A model generated the notes under the pieces. That model saw nothing but the letters and a program-made list of their open reading frames with translations, made no database searches and was not told where the DNA came from. Positions 34,443 through 44,162 of a stretch of 64,000 nt of DNA are shown one piece after another; position 1 is the first letter of the stretch; each line of letters begins with the position of its first letter. The DNA comes from Nodularia sphaerocarpa UHCC 0038 (GTDB lineage Bacteria > Cyanobacteriota > Cyanobacteriia > Cyanobacteriales > Nostocaceae). Where the stretch lies: contig NZ_CP060140.1 of the NCBI RefSeq assembly GCF_022376295.1, forward strand, positions 2,360,356 through 2,424,355. Direction: 5' to 3'. Made by a program: the position numbers and the translations under genes.

Positions 34443-37400
34443 ATGGCATCAGCGTTTTCCCCGGAATACTTAGCGCAACAACTTATCCAAAGCCTGGGTG
34501 AGTCTTTGTCAGACAAAGAAATTGAAAGATGTTTAATTGGGGTGGAAATTGTCCAACCACCTGTAGCCAAGCAATTTTGGCAAGCAGCAACCGCACCGAA
34601 TGGGATATATATCGTCTTGGGGGGTAAAGTCAGGCTTTTAGATAGCTCCAATAACTTAATTACTACCCTGACAACAGGAGGATCATTTGGCGAACTGACT
34701 TTATTTACAGAAGAACAGTTTAGTCCTTATGTTGCTAGAGCTTCTGTGAAGTTAAAGCTAGCCTATTTTCCCCAAGCATCTTTACAAGAAGTAATCCGCA
34801 AACATCCGAGTATTCGCGATCGCCTCAAACAACGTGCCGAACTGTGGGATTTACTGTTACTATGTTCTCAAACGTCCCTAATTCCTGAAAATAGTTCTGT
34901 AGAAGAAATACTCAAAGCCTTGGCGTTATTTGAGCGCCACACCGTCGAAGGCGACTCACTCCCAGTCAATTTATTCCAAGATACCAAACTGTGGTTATTG
35001 CATCAGGGAGAACTACAGCACACAGATGGACGCAGATTAACACCGGGAAACATCTACGTATATCCCCAGCAGGAAGATTGGCGCGCGACTCAACCCACAA
35101 AAGTTTATAGCCTGAAAAATGCCCCTTGGCAAGTCGCATTAGAATACTGGCCGGAATTAGCCGAATTATCACAACAACGCCAAGCCGTTACAGAAGACAC
35201 ACCTACACCAGTAATTCCCCCAACTCTAATTAGACAGTTACCACCACCAGATCCAGAACCGAAAAAGAAGCAAAGAAAAGCCTATTTTCCTAGTCCTACA
35301 GTCAAAGCTGGCCATTGGTGGGGACGATTAACCAAGCGGTATCCGTTCTATGAACAACAAAGCGCTGCTGACTGTGGAGCCGCTTGCTTGGTGATGATTA
35401 GCCGCTATTGGGGTAAGCGTTTGAGCGTTAACAGACTGCGAGATTTAGCCAATATTAATCGCACCGGCGCATCATTGCGGGGTTTAACAACTGCGGCGGA
35501 AAGTATTGGTTTTACTACTCGTCCGGTGAAAGCCAGCTTGGATAAATTAGCACAACAAACCTTACCTGCGATCGCTCACTGGGAAGGTAGACATTACATT
35601 GTTGTCTATGAAATCAGCAAAAAACAGGTGATTGTCGGCGACCCCGCCTTTGGTCAACGCACTCTCACCCAAGAAGAATTTAAAGCTGGTTGGACTGGTT
35701 ACGCACTGTTATTACAACCCACAGCCCAGCTCAAAGAAACCGAAGAAGCGAGTACACAATTTTGGCAGTTGTTTGAATTAGTCAAACCCCATTCCAAAGT
35801 GCTGCTAGAAGTCTTCATGGCTTCAGTATTCATTCAGATATTTGGATTGGTTACGCCTTTATTGACTCAGTTGCTTTTAGACCGAGTATTAGTACAGCGT
35901 AGCACCCTGACATTAAACGCCGTGGGGTTCGGGTTGCTAATTTTTGGCTTGTTTAGTGTCGTAATTAATGGACTGCGACAATATCTACTAGACCACACAG
36001 CCAACCGCATCAGCGTAGCCTTATTGGTAGGTTTTATTAAACATACCTTCCGCCTACCTTTAGCCTTCTTTGAATCCCGCTACGTTGGTGATATTATTTC
36101 CCGCGTCCAAGAAAACTATAAAATTCAGCGATTCCTCACCGGTGAAGCTTTATCCATTACGTTGGATTTGCTGACAGTGTTTATCTACGTGGGTTTGATG
36201 TTTTGGTATAGCGCACCAATGGCGTTGCTAAGTTTAACGATTATCCCACCATTCTTTATCCTGGCAATAGTTGCTACACCTTTCTTTCGTCGCATTAATC
36301 GTGAGGCTTTTAATGCCGCAGCCAACGAAAATAGTTATCTGATTCAATCCCTCACAGGTATTAGCTCAATTCGCTCAATGGCTATTGAACAAACTGTGCG
36401 CTGGCATTGGGAAGAGCTATTAAATAATGTGATTAAAAAGACCTTTGCCGGGCAGATTATTAGTAACAAAATGCAGCTTTTTAGCTCTAGCATTGAAACG
36501 TTGGTAACTACGGGTTTGCTGTGGTTTGGAGCATGGTTAGTCATTCAAAATGAACTAACAATTGGGCAGTTGGTTGCTTTTAATATGTTGTTAGGCAACA
36601 TTATTCGCCCTTTTCAAAGGTTAGTTGTTTTGTGGAATCAATTCCAAGAAGTAGTTATTTCTACTGAACGAATTAATGATGTTTTGTCAGCAGAACCAGA
36701 GGAGGATTTACACTATCAACCCCGGCAGTTTTTACCGAGATTAGAAGGACACATTAAGTTTGAGAATGTGACTTTTCGCTATCACCCAGAGAGTGATATT
36801 AATGTCTTAGAAAATCTCAGCTTTGAAATCCTTCCTGAGCAGACTGTAGCGGTGGTTGGGCGTAGTGGTTCAGGAAAAACAACCCTCGCCAAGATGATAT
36901 TGGGACTATACCTGCCGACAGATGGCAAAGTATTAATTGATGCCCAAGATGTGACTAGTATTTCCTTGCGATCGCTGCGTTCACAAATTGGAGTTGTCGA
37001 TCAAGATACCTTCTTATTCGGCGGAACAATCCGCGAAAATATCAGTATTGCTCATCCAGAAGCCACTTTAGAGGAAATTATTGAAGCTGCAAGTTTAGCA
37101 GGAGCCGATGAATTTATCAAGCTCATGCCCACCGGCTACGAAACCCAAATTGGTGAAGGTGGGGGGATGTTATCTGGTGGACAACGCCAAAGAATTGCGA
37201 TCGCCCGTGCGTTACTCGGAAATCCCCGCTTATTGCTCTTAGACGAAGCCACCAGCCACCTCGATTCCGAATCTGAGCGAATCATTCAAAATAACCTAAA
37301 AACCATACTCAAAGGGCGTACCAGCCTAATTATTGCCCATCGCCTGTCCACAGTCCGTAATGCTGACTTGATCCTAGTTTTAGATCGAGGTTTACTCGTC

Positions 37401-37493
37401 GAAAGCGGGACTCACGATGAATTAATCGCCAAAAAAGGTCATTACTTCTATCTCAACCAGCAACAACTAGCTCAAACAGCACAAATAGCCTGA
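34443..37493 (+). CDS. Peptidase-containing ABC exporter with N-terminal cNMP-like domain
   Basis: The 1016-aa protein is built as follows: a cyclic-nucleotide-binding-like domain (residues 45-130, LGGKVRLLDSSNNLITTLTT then GGSFGELTLF), a second variable region to about 290, a C39 peptidase (catalytic Cys311 in QQSAADCGAACLVM, His384 in GRHYIVV, Asp in VGDPAFG), six membrane helices (about 455-720) and an ATPase (GRSGSGKTT near 806, LSGGQRQRIAIARAL near 910, LLLLDEATSHLDSE). It should cut double-glycine leaders and export the peptides. The HlyD gene follows; the precursor genes with GG leaders lie 6-10 kb on. The architecture also resembles HetC, an exporter needed for heterocysts. Confidence 0.88.
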   Translation: MASAFSPEYLAQQLIQSLGESLSDKEIERCLIGVEIVQPPVAKQFWQAATAPNGIYIVLGGKVRLLDSSNNLITTLTTGGSFGELTLFTEEQFSPYVARASVKLKLAYFPQASLQEVIRKHPSIRDRLKQRAELWDLLLLCSQTSLIPENSSVEEILKALALFERHTVEGDSLPVNLFQDTKLWLLHQGELQHTDGRRLTPGNIYVYPQQEDWRATQPTKVYSLKNAPWQVALEYWPELAELSQQRQAVTEDTPTPVIPPTLIRQLPPPDPEPKKKQRKAYFPSPTVKAGHWWGRLTKRYPFYEQQSAADCGAACLVMISRYWGKRLSVNRLRDLANINRTGASLRGLTTAAESIGFTTRPVKASLDKLAQQTLPAIAHWEGRHYIVVYEISKKQVIVGDPAFGQRTLTQEEFKAGWTGYALLLQPTAQLKETEEASTQFWQLFELVKPHSKVLLEVFMASVFIQIFGLVTPLLTQLLLDRVLVQRSTLTLNAVGFGLLIFGLFSVVINGLRQYLLDHTANRISVALLVGFIKHTFRLPLAFFESRYVGDIISRVQENYKIQRFLTGEALSITLDLLTVFIYVGLMFWYSAPMALLSLTIIPPFFILAIVATPFFRRINREAFNAAANENSYLIQSLTGISSIRSMAIEQTVRWHWEELLNNVIKKTFAGQIISNKMQLFSSSIETLVTTGLLWFGAWLVIQNELTIGQLVAFNMLLGNIIRPFQRLVVLWNQFQEVVISTERINDVLSAEPEEDLHYQPRQFLPRLEGHIKFENVTFRYHPESDINVLENLSFEILPEQTVAVVGRSGSGKTTLAKMILGLYLPTDGKVLIDAQDVTSISLRSLRSQIGVVDQDTFLFGGTIRENISIAHPEATLEEIIEAASLAGADEFIKLMPTGYETQIGEGGGMLSGGQRQRIAIARALLGNPRLLLLDEATSHLDSESERIIQNNLKTILKGRTSLIIAHRLSTVRNADLILVLDRGLLVESGTHDELIAKKGHYFYLNQQQLAQTAQIA

Positions 37494-37725
37494 GAAGAAG
37501 CAGGGGAGCAGGGAGCAGGGAGCAGGGGGGAGTAAGAAATTACTTTAAACTTCGGGTTACTTAACAACCATTCCTCTTCTTCCCTAGCTCTTCCCTCCCC
37601 CTTCGTTGAAAACCTGGGAAATTTTCCATTGAAAAAAGGATAAGGGACAAATTAATTACGAATTACCAATTACCAATTACGAATTATGTCCCCATCCCTA
37701 TAGAAAATAAACTGTTGAATTACTT
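37494..37725. repeat. Short tandem repeats between exporter and adaptor genes
   Basis: GGAGCAG units repeat at about 37503-37528, and ATTACGAATTACCAATT-type units at about 37655-37686. These are non-coding short repeats of the type scattered in Nostocales genomes. Confidence 0.6.
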
Positions 37726-39273
37726 ATGCCAAATCCATCTCAACATTTATCATCTGTACTTGCAATACCAAAGCAAGACCAAAATAACCAGGTTGAAAAC
37801 TCTAGTGCTGTTATTGATAATCAGACACAGGTAGAAAACGAAGCCAATGATTGGTTTTATGGTACAGAAGAACTGCTAGATGCTTTACCAAAGCTCTGGA
37901 CACGTTCCATGCTGTACTTTCTGGTAATATTTACTTCCATCATTTTACCTTGGTCGATGCTTACCAAAATTGATGAAACCGGCAGCGCTAGAGGGCGTTT
38001 AGAACCTAAAGGCGCGACACATCAATTAGGTATTTCAGTTCCTGGGACTGTGAAAGCTGTTAATGTCCAAGAAGGGGCGATGGTGAAAGCTGGACAAGTT
38101 TTACTGGAGTTGGATTCTGATGTCTTGGAAACAGAATTAGAACAAAGACAAACACAATTGCAAGGATTAAGCGATCGCCAAGCGCAACTCAAGCTGCTAA
38201 AAAACCAATTGATGCTGGCGATAAATATCCAAGAACAACAAAATCAAGCCCAAGAATTAGAAAAAATGTCTCAAGTAAATCAGGCGCAGCAAAACCTGGA
38301 TGCGAGACAAAGTGCGTCTAATTTACAAAGGTTAGAAAGACAGGCTTTAGTTGACCAAGCTCGACAGAATATTAATTCTACCCAGACTTCTGAAAAGTTA
38401 GTTAATAGTCGTTTTAATAGAGATGTCGCCGAAGTTGCTCGCTTTCGTGAACTGTACGAACAGGGTGCAATTCCGCAAATCCAATTAGTGGAATTAGAAA
38501 AGACAGCCGAGGACAGCCAACGCTTACATTTACAAGCACAATCTGATGTTACCCAAGCGCAACTGCGTTTAAGAGAAGAAATGAGCCGCTATCAGGCGAC
38601 TATGAGTCAAGTTGTCGCCGATATTGAGCAAGCAAAACTACGTTTACAAGAACAACAAAGCAGCTATCAAAGCGTTGTCCAAGCGGGTAAATTAGCAGTG
38701 CTGAGAAGTCAGGAACAACTCAAAGATATGGAGACGCAAATCAGCAGTTTGTCATCAGAAATCAGTCAAACGAAGAGTCAGATTGCGTCCTTGCAGATTC
38801 AGATGAAACAGCGCGTAGTGCGATCGCCTATTGATGGCATAGTTTTTGAATTACCCATCACCAAACCAGGGCCAGTGGTAGATCCAGGACAAATCGTTGC
38901 CCAAATTGCACCTCAAGATAGTAAATTGATTCTCAAAGCCCAGATACCCAGCCAAAACAGTGGTTTCTTAGAAGAGGGAATGCCGGTAAAAATCAAATTT
39001 GATGCCTATCCCTACCAAGATTATGGTGTAATGGAAGGGCGTGTGAGTTGGATTGCACCTAATTCTAGAACTCAGTCTAGCAGCCAAGGCAGTATAGACA
39101 CTTTTGATTTAGATATCACCCTAGATCAGCCTTATGTACAAGCTGCTAACCAACGCGTTAATTTAACACCCGGTCAAACAGCCACCGCAGAGGTAGTTAT
39201 CCGTCAGCGCCGAGTCATTGACTTCATCTTAGATCCCTTTAAGAAATTGCAAGAAGGCGGTCTAGAACTTTAG
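37726..39273 (+). CDS. HlyD-family periplasmic adaptor subunit
   Basis: The 515-aa membrane-fusion protein has a cytoplasmic N-terminus (to about residue 60), one membrane segment (SMLYFLVIFTSIILPWSMLT), a lipoyl half (GISVPGTVKAVNVQEGAMVK, AGQVLLELDSDVLETEL), a long Gln-rich coiled-coil hairpin (about residues 130-350), the second lipoyl half (VRSPIDGIVFELPITKPGPV) and a beta-barrel end. It should link the upstream ABC exporter to an outer-membrane channel of the TolC type, which is not in the window. The gene follows the exporter by 232 bp. Confidence 0.87.
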   Translation: MPNPSQHLSSVLAIPKQDQNNQVENSSAVIDNQTQVENEANDWFYGTEELLDALPKLWTRSMLYFLVIFTSIILPWSMLTKIDETGSARGRLEPKGATHQLGISVPGTVKAVNVQEGAMVKAGQVLLELDSDVLETELEQRQTQLQGLSDRQAQLKLLKNQLMLAINIQEQQNQAQELEKMSQVNQAQQNLDARQSASNLQRLERQALVDQARQNINSTQTSEKLVNSRFNRDVAEVARFRELYEQGAIPQIQLVELEKTAEDSQRLHLQAQSDVTQAQLRLREEMSRYQATMSQVVADIEQAKLRLQEQQSSYQSVVQAGKLAVLRSQEQLKDMETQISSLSSEISQTKSQIASLQIQMKQRVVRSPIDGIVFELPITKPGPVVDPGQIVAQIAPQDSKLILKAQIPSQNSGFLEEGMPVKIKFDAYPYQDYGVMEGRVSWIAPNSRTQSSSQGSIDTFDLDITLDQPYVQAANQRVNLTPGQTATAEVVIRQRRVIDFILDPFKKLQEGGLEL

Positions 39274-39849
39274 ATAGCTAATTTTGGGAGAAAAATGTAG
39301 AAAAATGTAGGTTGGGTTGACGTAAGGAAACCCAACATCTTTCCCAGTGCTAGCCGCAAAACATTTGAAATTCATAATACCATTTCTGTGTAAAGCTGCG
39401 CTGAATTTCTTTCTTCTTTCTTTGTGTTCTTCGTGTTCTTCTCCCTTGGCGCTAGCCTCTCCCTTTGGGAGAAAGGGAGACGCTTCGCGGTAAGCGTTCG
39501 CGGTAGCGTGCCGGAGGCTCTAGCTATGCCGTTGGCGAAGCCTCTCGTAGAGAAGGCTTTACGTGGTTCGTTCCTCCTATAATTCAACGCATCCGCATAA
39601 AGAATTGGTATAAACACCTCTATTTTTGAGACTTTTAAATCTTATAAAATAGGGGGTATTTTTGATTAATTTATTTGCCTGAAAAGCCAGAAAATGAGGA
39701 TATTTTCAAGACCATTAATTAAAATATTAAAAGTATCATTAGATAGAGACAATAAACAATATATCAAGCAAAGATAGTGAATAAGATACTGGCTGACAAA
39801 CAGTCAAAAAACTAATTTTAATTAGTGAATAAACTGGAGGACTTTAATT
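39274..39849. other. Repeat-rich gap with short palindromes
   Basis: Positions 39300-39330 carry a GTTGGGTT...AACCCAAC hairpin, and 39440-39570 carry a patch of nested palindromes (CCTCTCCCTTTGGGAGAAAG, GCTTCGCGGTAAGC, GAAGCCTCTCGTAGAGAAGG). The stretch from 39640 is AT-rich and probably holds the promoter of the isomerase gene, which has a GGAGG ribosome binding site at 39837-39841. Confidence 0.5.
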
Positions 39850-40632
39850 ATGTCAAAATTTTTAAACATTTCCACAGAAGAGATTATTTACTATATAAAA
39901 ATGGCTTGCCAAATACCTGGAATATTAGAGGCGATCGCCACTCAAAAAATTATTGCAGAAGCTGCCGAAAAAGCCAAAATTGAAATCACAACAGAAGAAC
40001 TGCAAACAGCAGCAGATAATCTGCGTTTAGCTAACCAACTACTCAAAGCCGAAGAAACTTGGGCTTGGTTAGAAAAACATCATCTTTCCCTAGATAACTT
40101 AGAAGAAATAGCCAAAATAAACCTCACATCCTCCAAATTAGCCAATCATTTATTTGCAGACCAAATCGAACCATTCTTTTATGCACACCAAGCCAAATAT
40201 TTTGCAGCAGTCACCTATGAAGTGATCTTAGATGATGAAGATTTAGCCTTAGAACTATTTTATGCCCTCCAAGAAGGCGAAATTAGCTTTCAAGAAATTG
40301 CTCGTCAATACATCCAAAATCCCGAAACCCGCCGCGCAGGTGGTTATCAAGGAATCCGCCGCCGGATTGACTTCAGAGCCGAGATAGCAGCCGCAGTTTT
40401 CGCCGCTAATCCCCCGCAAATTCTCAAACCAATCATTACACCCAAAGGAGCGCATATCATCGCAGTTGAAGAAATAATTAAACCAGAATTAGATGAAAAC
40501 TTGCGGTTTCAAATTATGGGAGACTTCTTCACCAATTGGTTACAGCAACAAATAGCCACAGTGGAAATTGTCGCCAATCTGCAACAAAATACTAATTCGC
40601 AAACATCAACTAACCTAGTCAAACCAGCTTAA
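39850..40632 (+). CDS. Parvulin-type peptidylprolyl isomerase
   Basis: The 260-aa protein has an N-terminal SurA-like helical part (residues 1-110, AIATQKIIAEAAEKAKIEIT) and a parvulin domain (about 115-225: SFQEIARQYIQNPETRRAGG, IDFRAEIAAAVFAANPPQIL and ITPKGAHIIAVEEI). No signal peptide is visible, so it likely acts on the cytoplasmic side. Such isomerases often sit beside peptidase-containing exporters in cyanobacterial bacteriocin loci and may keep precursors or exporter clients foldable. ATG follows GGAGG with good spacing. Confidence 0.8.
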   Translation: MSKFLNISTEEIIYYIKMACQIPGILEAIATQKIIAEAAEKAKIEITTEELQTAADNLRLANQLLKAEETWAWLEKHHLSLDNLEEIAKINLTSSKLANHLFADQIEPFFYAHQAKYFAAVTYEVILDDEDLALELFYALQEGEISFQEIARQYIQNPETRRAGGYQGIRRRIDFRAEIAAAVFAANPPQILKPIITPKGAHIIAVEEIIKPELDENLRFQIMGDFFTNWLQQQIATVEIVANLQQNTNSQTSTNLVKPA

Positions 40633-40706
40633 TGTCAGCAAATAGATAAGTAAGGGACTTATCACTCTCAAAAATTGAGGATTTGCAAAACCCAACAACG
40701 ATTACC

Positions 40707-40771
40707 CCAAAAATCCCTCTCCTTGGTAAGGAGAGGGACAGGTTTTGCATAGCAAAAGCAGAGTGAGGTTT
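40707..40771. repeat. Dispersed AGGAGAGGG repeat
   Basis: CCCTCTCCTTGGTAAGGAGAGGG hairpin downstream of the isomerase gene, of the same repeat family as at 1471 and 41125. Confidence 0.55.
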
Positions 40772-40813
40772 TGTAGAGCTATTCCATCCAGTTAAATAGA
40801 CTATTTATCAGCT

Positions 40814-41035
40814 TTATTTTTCCGAAGATATGGGGGAGATAAAGTTATTTTGCAGTAACTGTAAATAAGTTTCAGGAGGTATATATTTTGTAGGATTATA
40901 TCCCATCAAATGGATAAATAAAACACAAGCCCAATAATACTTACCCAGGATAATGGCTTTAATAATATCTCCCCAACCTTCACCATCAATTATATTTTCT
41001 GCCGCTTGATTTATATCAGAAATTTCTTCATTCAT
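40814..41035 (-). CDS. Small HetP-like protein
   Basis: The 73-aa protein carries the HetP core in its second half: WGDIIKAIILGKYYWACVLF then IHLMGYNPTKYIPPETYLQL. It lacks the long tail of HetP, as do the short HetP paralogues known in Anabaena, some of which slow heterocyst commitment. It lies between the exporter operon (plus) and the modification operon (minus). A role in heterocyst timing is inferred from the family only. The ATG at 41035 is preceded by AGAGGT. Confidence 0.72.
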   Translation of the reverse strand: MNEEISDINQAAENIIDGEGWGDIIKAIILGKYYWACVLFIHLMGYNPTKYIPPETYLQLLQNNFISPISSEK

Positions 41036-41124
41036 CTACTACCTCTTAAACACCTCTAAGAGTATCTGAGTTTGGCAAATGTATCCTAAATCGACCCCCT
41101 GATTACGCTAAAAACAGGATTCCT

Positions 41125-41164
41125 GCTCCCTCTCCTTAGTAAGGAGAGGGTTGGGGTGAGGTTC
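41125..41164. repeat. Dispersed AGGAGAGGG repeat
   Basis: CTCCCTCTCCTTAGTAAGGAG, then AGGGTTGGGGTGAGG: another copy of the hairpin family seen at 1471, 54357 and 58041. Confidence 0.55.
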
Positions 41165-41187
41165 TCTAGAGCTTTACACCATGATAA

Positions 41188-41242
41188 AACCCCGGTTTCA
41201 TATCCCCTCCAAGTAATTTGAGATAGGCTAAGAACCGGGGTT
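41188..41242 (-). terminator. Probable terminator of the HopA1/kinase operon
   Basis: AACCCCGGTT (41188-41197) and AACCGGGGTT (41233-41242) form a perfect 10-bp stem about 50 bp after the HopA1-family stop. On the minus strand the stem is followed by a short T-run (TTATC). The 35-nt loop is larger than usual, so efficiency is uncertain. Confidence 0.45.
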
Positions 41243-41288
41243 ATCTACTTTCACTAATGACTTAAAACTGCTCTATAAAATTCCCAAC

Positions 41289-42395
41289 TCAAAACTGCAA
41301 AGAAGTGAAAATATCTTCAGACTGAGGATTGAGATAAGGACGTTGCAATTCAATTTCCAGCATAGAGAAATGTTTCAGAATAGATTCTAACCTACCTGCT
41401 GGCGTATCATTATCTTGTTGCCAAACATCAAGCAAAGCATTAGCAATAATTTGACAACGGTTCATCCCAAAACTTTCCCTATCTGTAAATTTGCTATTTG
41501 GTTCTTCAGCCAGAGCTAACCCCGGCGCAAGTAATTTAGTAAACAAAGGCACTGTGTCGCCAAAATGAGATTGATTTTCTGTATATACCCTTTCTAATAC
41601 TGGGCGAACAACTTCATAATTATGTTTGTCAAAGTAAAGCACTGCTGAATCACAACGTCCATAATCAGTAGGATTATATAGTGCTTTAAACGTGAAGGAA
41701 ATTGGCAGAGCATTGAGTTTTGTAGTCAACCCATCCATCACAGCAACAGCACCATCTGGAGATAAATTAAAGTAGATCCGCACTATTTCTTGATCACCAT
41801 GAGCAGCTTCATTACCAACTGCCATATAGAACCCATTTTGTACCACATTCTTGGGCAATTTGATCGGAACTAAATTACCAATAGTTACAGCTTTATCTTC
41901 TGAGCGCAAATGAAGCTCACGTTCAATATGTACAGTTAAACCACCCTTATGCACAGCCAAAGCACCATCCGTTTCTTCTTTAACTACCAACCAGTCATTA
42001 CTGAAGTAGCCTTCACCTCTATTACTTTCATGTAAGCGGTCATAAAAATTGATATCTACACCCAAAAAGCTATTATTTTCTAAGTCCTGATTTAATGCAA
42101 CATTTTTTGACTCTCCATCTGATGCGAGATTCAGATCCTCCTTCAAAGAACCGTTATAGTAGACACCATAAAGAAAACTACGCAATTGCAGAGCTAAATA
42201 TTTGTTCTGGAGGTCTAAGGGCAATTTTTTAAAGCGAGAAACTGCTTGCTCAGTTAATTCTACAGTTTTATAATTTGGGTGCTTAATACAATGATGAGAA
42301 ACGATTTCAACTTTATGAATAATGTCTTGTATTGATGTCTGCAAAGGCTCAGGAATATTAGCTAGTTGAGTTTGTAGCGAATCTAATAGTTGCAT
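41289..42395 (-). CDS. HopA1-family protein, LanY-like dehydration lyase
   Basis: The 368-aa protein matches the HopA1 fold family: FYDRLHESNRGEGYFSNDWL near residue 117, LAVHKGGLTVHIERELHL, IKLPKNVVQNGFYMAVGNEA, VRIYFNLSPDGAVAVMDGLT, SFTFKALYNPTDYGRCDSAV, VPLFTKLLAPGLALAEEP and ESFGMNRCQIIANALL. In class V lanthipeptide and thioamitide pathways such proteins eliminate phosphate from phospho-Ser/Thr to give dehydro-residues, working with an APH-like kinase. The kinase gene lies just upstream on the same strand and the precursor array beyond it. The molecular role here is inferred. Confidence 0.78.
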   Translation of the reverse strand: MQLLDSLQTQLANIPEPLQTSIQDIIHKVEIVSHHCIKHPNYKTVELTEQAVSRFKKLPLDLQNKYLALQLRSFLYGVYYNGSLKEDLNLASDGESKNVALNQDLENNSFLGVDINFYDRLHESNRGEGYFSNDWLVVKEETDGALAVHKGGLTVHIERELHLRSEDKAVTIGNLVPIKLPKNVVQNGFYMAVGNEAAHGDQEIVRIYFNLSPDGAVAVMDGLTTKLNALPISFTFKALYNPTDYGRCDSAVLYFDKHNYEVVRPVLERVYTENQSHFGDTVPLFTKLLAPGLALAEEPNSKFTDRESFGMNRCQIIANALLDVWQQDNDTPAGRLESILKHFSMLEIELQRPYLNPQSEDIFTSLQF

Positions 42396-42573
42396 AAGAG
42401 ATTGCCTGTAAATAAGAGAGTGTGATTAAAAACGGGTAAAAACACGATGAATTACAGATGTACAAGAAAGACCAGATAGGCTGAAAATCGTTTTAATTCA
42501 GTCATCCTTTGGGTTGTATACCCCGCCGTTTATGGGTGTGGTTAACTAATGACTAATTACTAATGACTAATGA

Positions 42574-43764
42574 CTAATGACTTCTCGTAGCAGATGAATA
42601 TTTTGTGGGAATCAAATCTGAAGCATCCATACCGAAAATAGTTGGTATAGATACTTCGGGACGACACAATAAACTCTTGGCGACTTGGAGCATACTGATA
42701 CCAGGATTACCAAAGGTTTTTTCGTGCTGGAGTGTGGCTTGAATAGATTGAATTAAGGCTAAACCACAAAATTGGACTACTCGCCGTAAAAAATCAGGAC
42801 GATCTTCTAGGATTTGGGGGAATTCAACTAAATAAGCTTTAACCAGTGCAGAAAGTGACGGACGGAGTGTTTGTAAAGGCGTTGTAGCTAGACGTAAAGA
42901 CTCTTCAATTTCCATTCCTTTACCAACAACTACGCTATACAGCCACAATTGCAGATAACTGGCGAGTAATGAGCCTAAATCGATAGCTGGATCTCCCCAA
43001 GAACAGCGTTCCCAGTCAATTAATCGAATCATGCTGTCATCTGAGGATGAGCTATTTAAATTCACATCTTCCCAATTTAAGGCGATGAGAATGTTATTCA
43101 GTTTCATGTCGTTATGAGTCAAACAGTAGGGAGTGTAAGAACTACCCAATTCTGCGATCGCCTGACCCAAACTATCGTAACGTTGATATAGAGCAAAGAA
43201 TTTCAACCCATCAGATGGAACACTAGCAAAAATTTCCGGCGTAATTCGATCCATTCTCTGATTGAGCTTAGGAACCTCTGGAGTTACTCCATCCTGGGAA
43301 TTTTCAAAGAACTCCCGATACTCAGGACGTTGAACACTCACACGATGAATTGATGCTAAAATAGTGCCGATTTTTGTCGCCACCTGTGTAGGAAAGATAT
43401 TCTCCTTGCTGTAAAAATCCGCCACATCTCGATAATTATTGAGATAGTTGAAAATAATGATCGAATTTTCCGCATCAAAATGTACTGCTTCCGAAAGCAC
43501 AGGACGCACATAGCTAAGTTCAGAATTTTCTTGTAAAAACTCATGGATTCGCCATTCCTGCACAAACTCACCCGCAGTTTTTCCTTCTCTGTTGTGGCGC
43601 TCTTGCTTAACTAGAAGTTTTTTATCCTCAGATAAGCTGAGTAATAAATTAAAGTTTTTCGCAGGTTTTAATTCAATATTACTCGATGAACGTTCTTCTT
43701 CAGTGCATAGTCCCAGAGGAATTAGGTAGTCAAAAACATTTTGATAGCTTAATAAAAATGGCAT
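42574..43764 (-). CDS. APH-fold kinase, LanK-like
   Basis: The 396-aa protein has the aminoglycoside-phosphotransferase fold. The Lys of the N-lobe is probably in KKLLVKQERHN. The catalytic loop is LTHNDMKLNNIL with His217, Asp219 and Asn224, and the metal-binding Asp250 is in IRLIDWERCSWGDPAIDLG. With the HopA1-family gene 180 bp downstream and the precursor array upstream, it is best read as the kinase that phosphorylates Ser/Thr of the precursors before elimination (as LanK in class V lanthipeptides). The C-terminal 30 residues are basic and variable. An antibiotic-modifying role is less likely in this context. Confidence 0.78.
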   Translation of the reverse strand: MPFLLSYQNVFDYLIPLGLCTEEERSSSNIELKPAKNFNLLLSLSEDKKLLVKQERHNREGKTAGEFVQEWRIHEFLQENSELSYVRPVLSEAVHFDAENSIIIFNYLNNYRDVADFYSKENIFPTQVATKIGTILASIHRVSVQRPEYREFFENSQDGVTPEVPKLNQRMDRITPEIFASVPSDGLKFFALYQRYDSLGQAIAELGSSYTPYCLTHNDMKLNNILIALNWEDVNLNSSSSDDSMIRLIDWERCSWGDPAIDLGSLLASYLQLWLYSVVVGKGMEIEESLRLATTPLQTLRPSLSALVKAYLVEFPQILEDRPDFLRRVVQFCGLALIQSIQATLQHEKTFGNPGISMLQVAKSLLCRPEVSIPTIFGMDASDLIPTKYSSATRSH

Positions 43765-43898
43765 GGCGTTAAATACTCCTCAGTAATGTGAAAATTTGTT
43801 GTTGGTTAATCAAGAAGCTGTAGAACCAGAGGATTCCTATCCAAGCATTGATTGCACACAACATTTTCTTAGTCATCATGTCAATTTGAATTCAATAA

Positions 43899-44162
43899 TT
43901 AGAAACGGCAAAATTTATCAGGTGGAACTTTCACATCGGACACAGTAATAAATGACTGTGCCAGCGACAAGATACTGTAGATCGCAAATGCTGATAACAT
44001 AAAATCCATCAGCCTATAAGTAAAGTTCAGCATTTGATGGAATGTATAGTCAATTAGATATTGATTACCCCCATATACAGATATTGAATACATATCTGTA
44101 ACTTCGATTAAAAAGCTTTCTGAGTTAGTAGGGTGCAGTTCAGAAATTATAATTCCTGCCAT
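43899..44162 (-). CDS. Divergent GG-leader precursor peptide (1 of 7)
   Basis: The 87-aa peptide (MAGIIISELHPTNSESFLIE) has a shortened version of the array leader: NSESFLIEVTDMYSISVYGG with the GG at residues 31-32. The core is longer, very hydrophobic (FTYRLMDFMLSAFAIYSILS) and ends KFCRF with the only core cysteine in the array. The frame is open from 44177, but Met6 aligns with the other precursors. Nearest precursor to the kinase gene. A MITE separates it from precursor 2. Confidence 0.65.
   Translation of the reverse strand: MAGIIISELHPTNSESFLIEVTDMYSISVYGGNQYLIDYTFHQMLNFTYRLMDFMLSAFAIYSILSLAQSFITVSDVKVPPDKFCRF

Noticed and set aside
37503..37690. Repeated GGAGCAG and ATTACCA units as a CRISPR-like array
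   Set aside because: Units are 7-8 bp, directly adjacent and without unique spacers; these are short tandem repeats.
41036..41110. GACCCCCT string upstream of the small hetP-like gene as a second HetR site
   Set aside because: Only one half-site resembles the palindrome; the second half does not match.
42574..43764. Aminoglycoside resistance kinase
   Set aside because: The fold is shared, but the tandem HopA1-family gene and precursor array make a RiPP kinase more likely.
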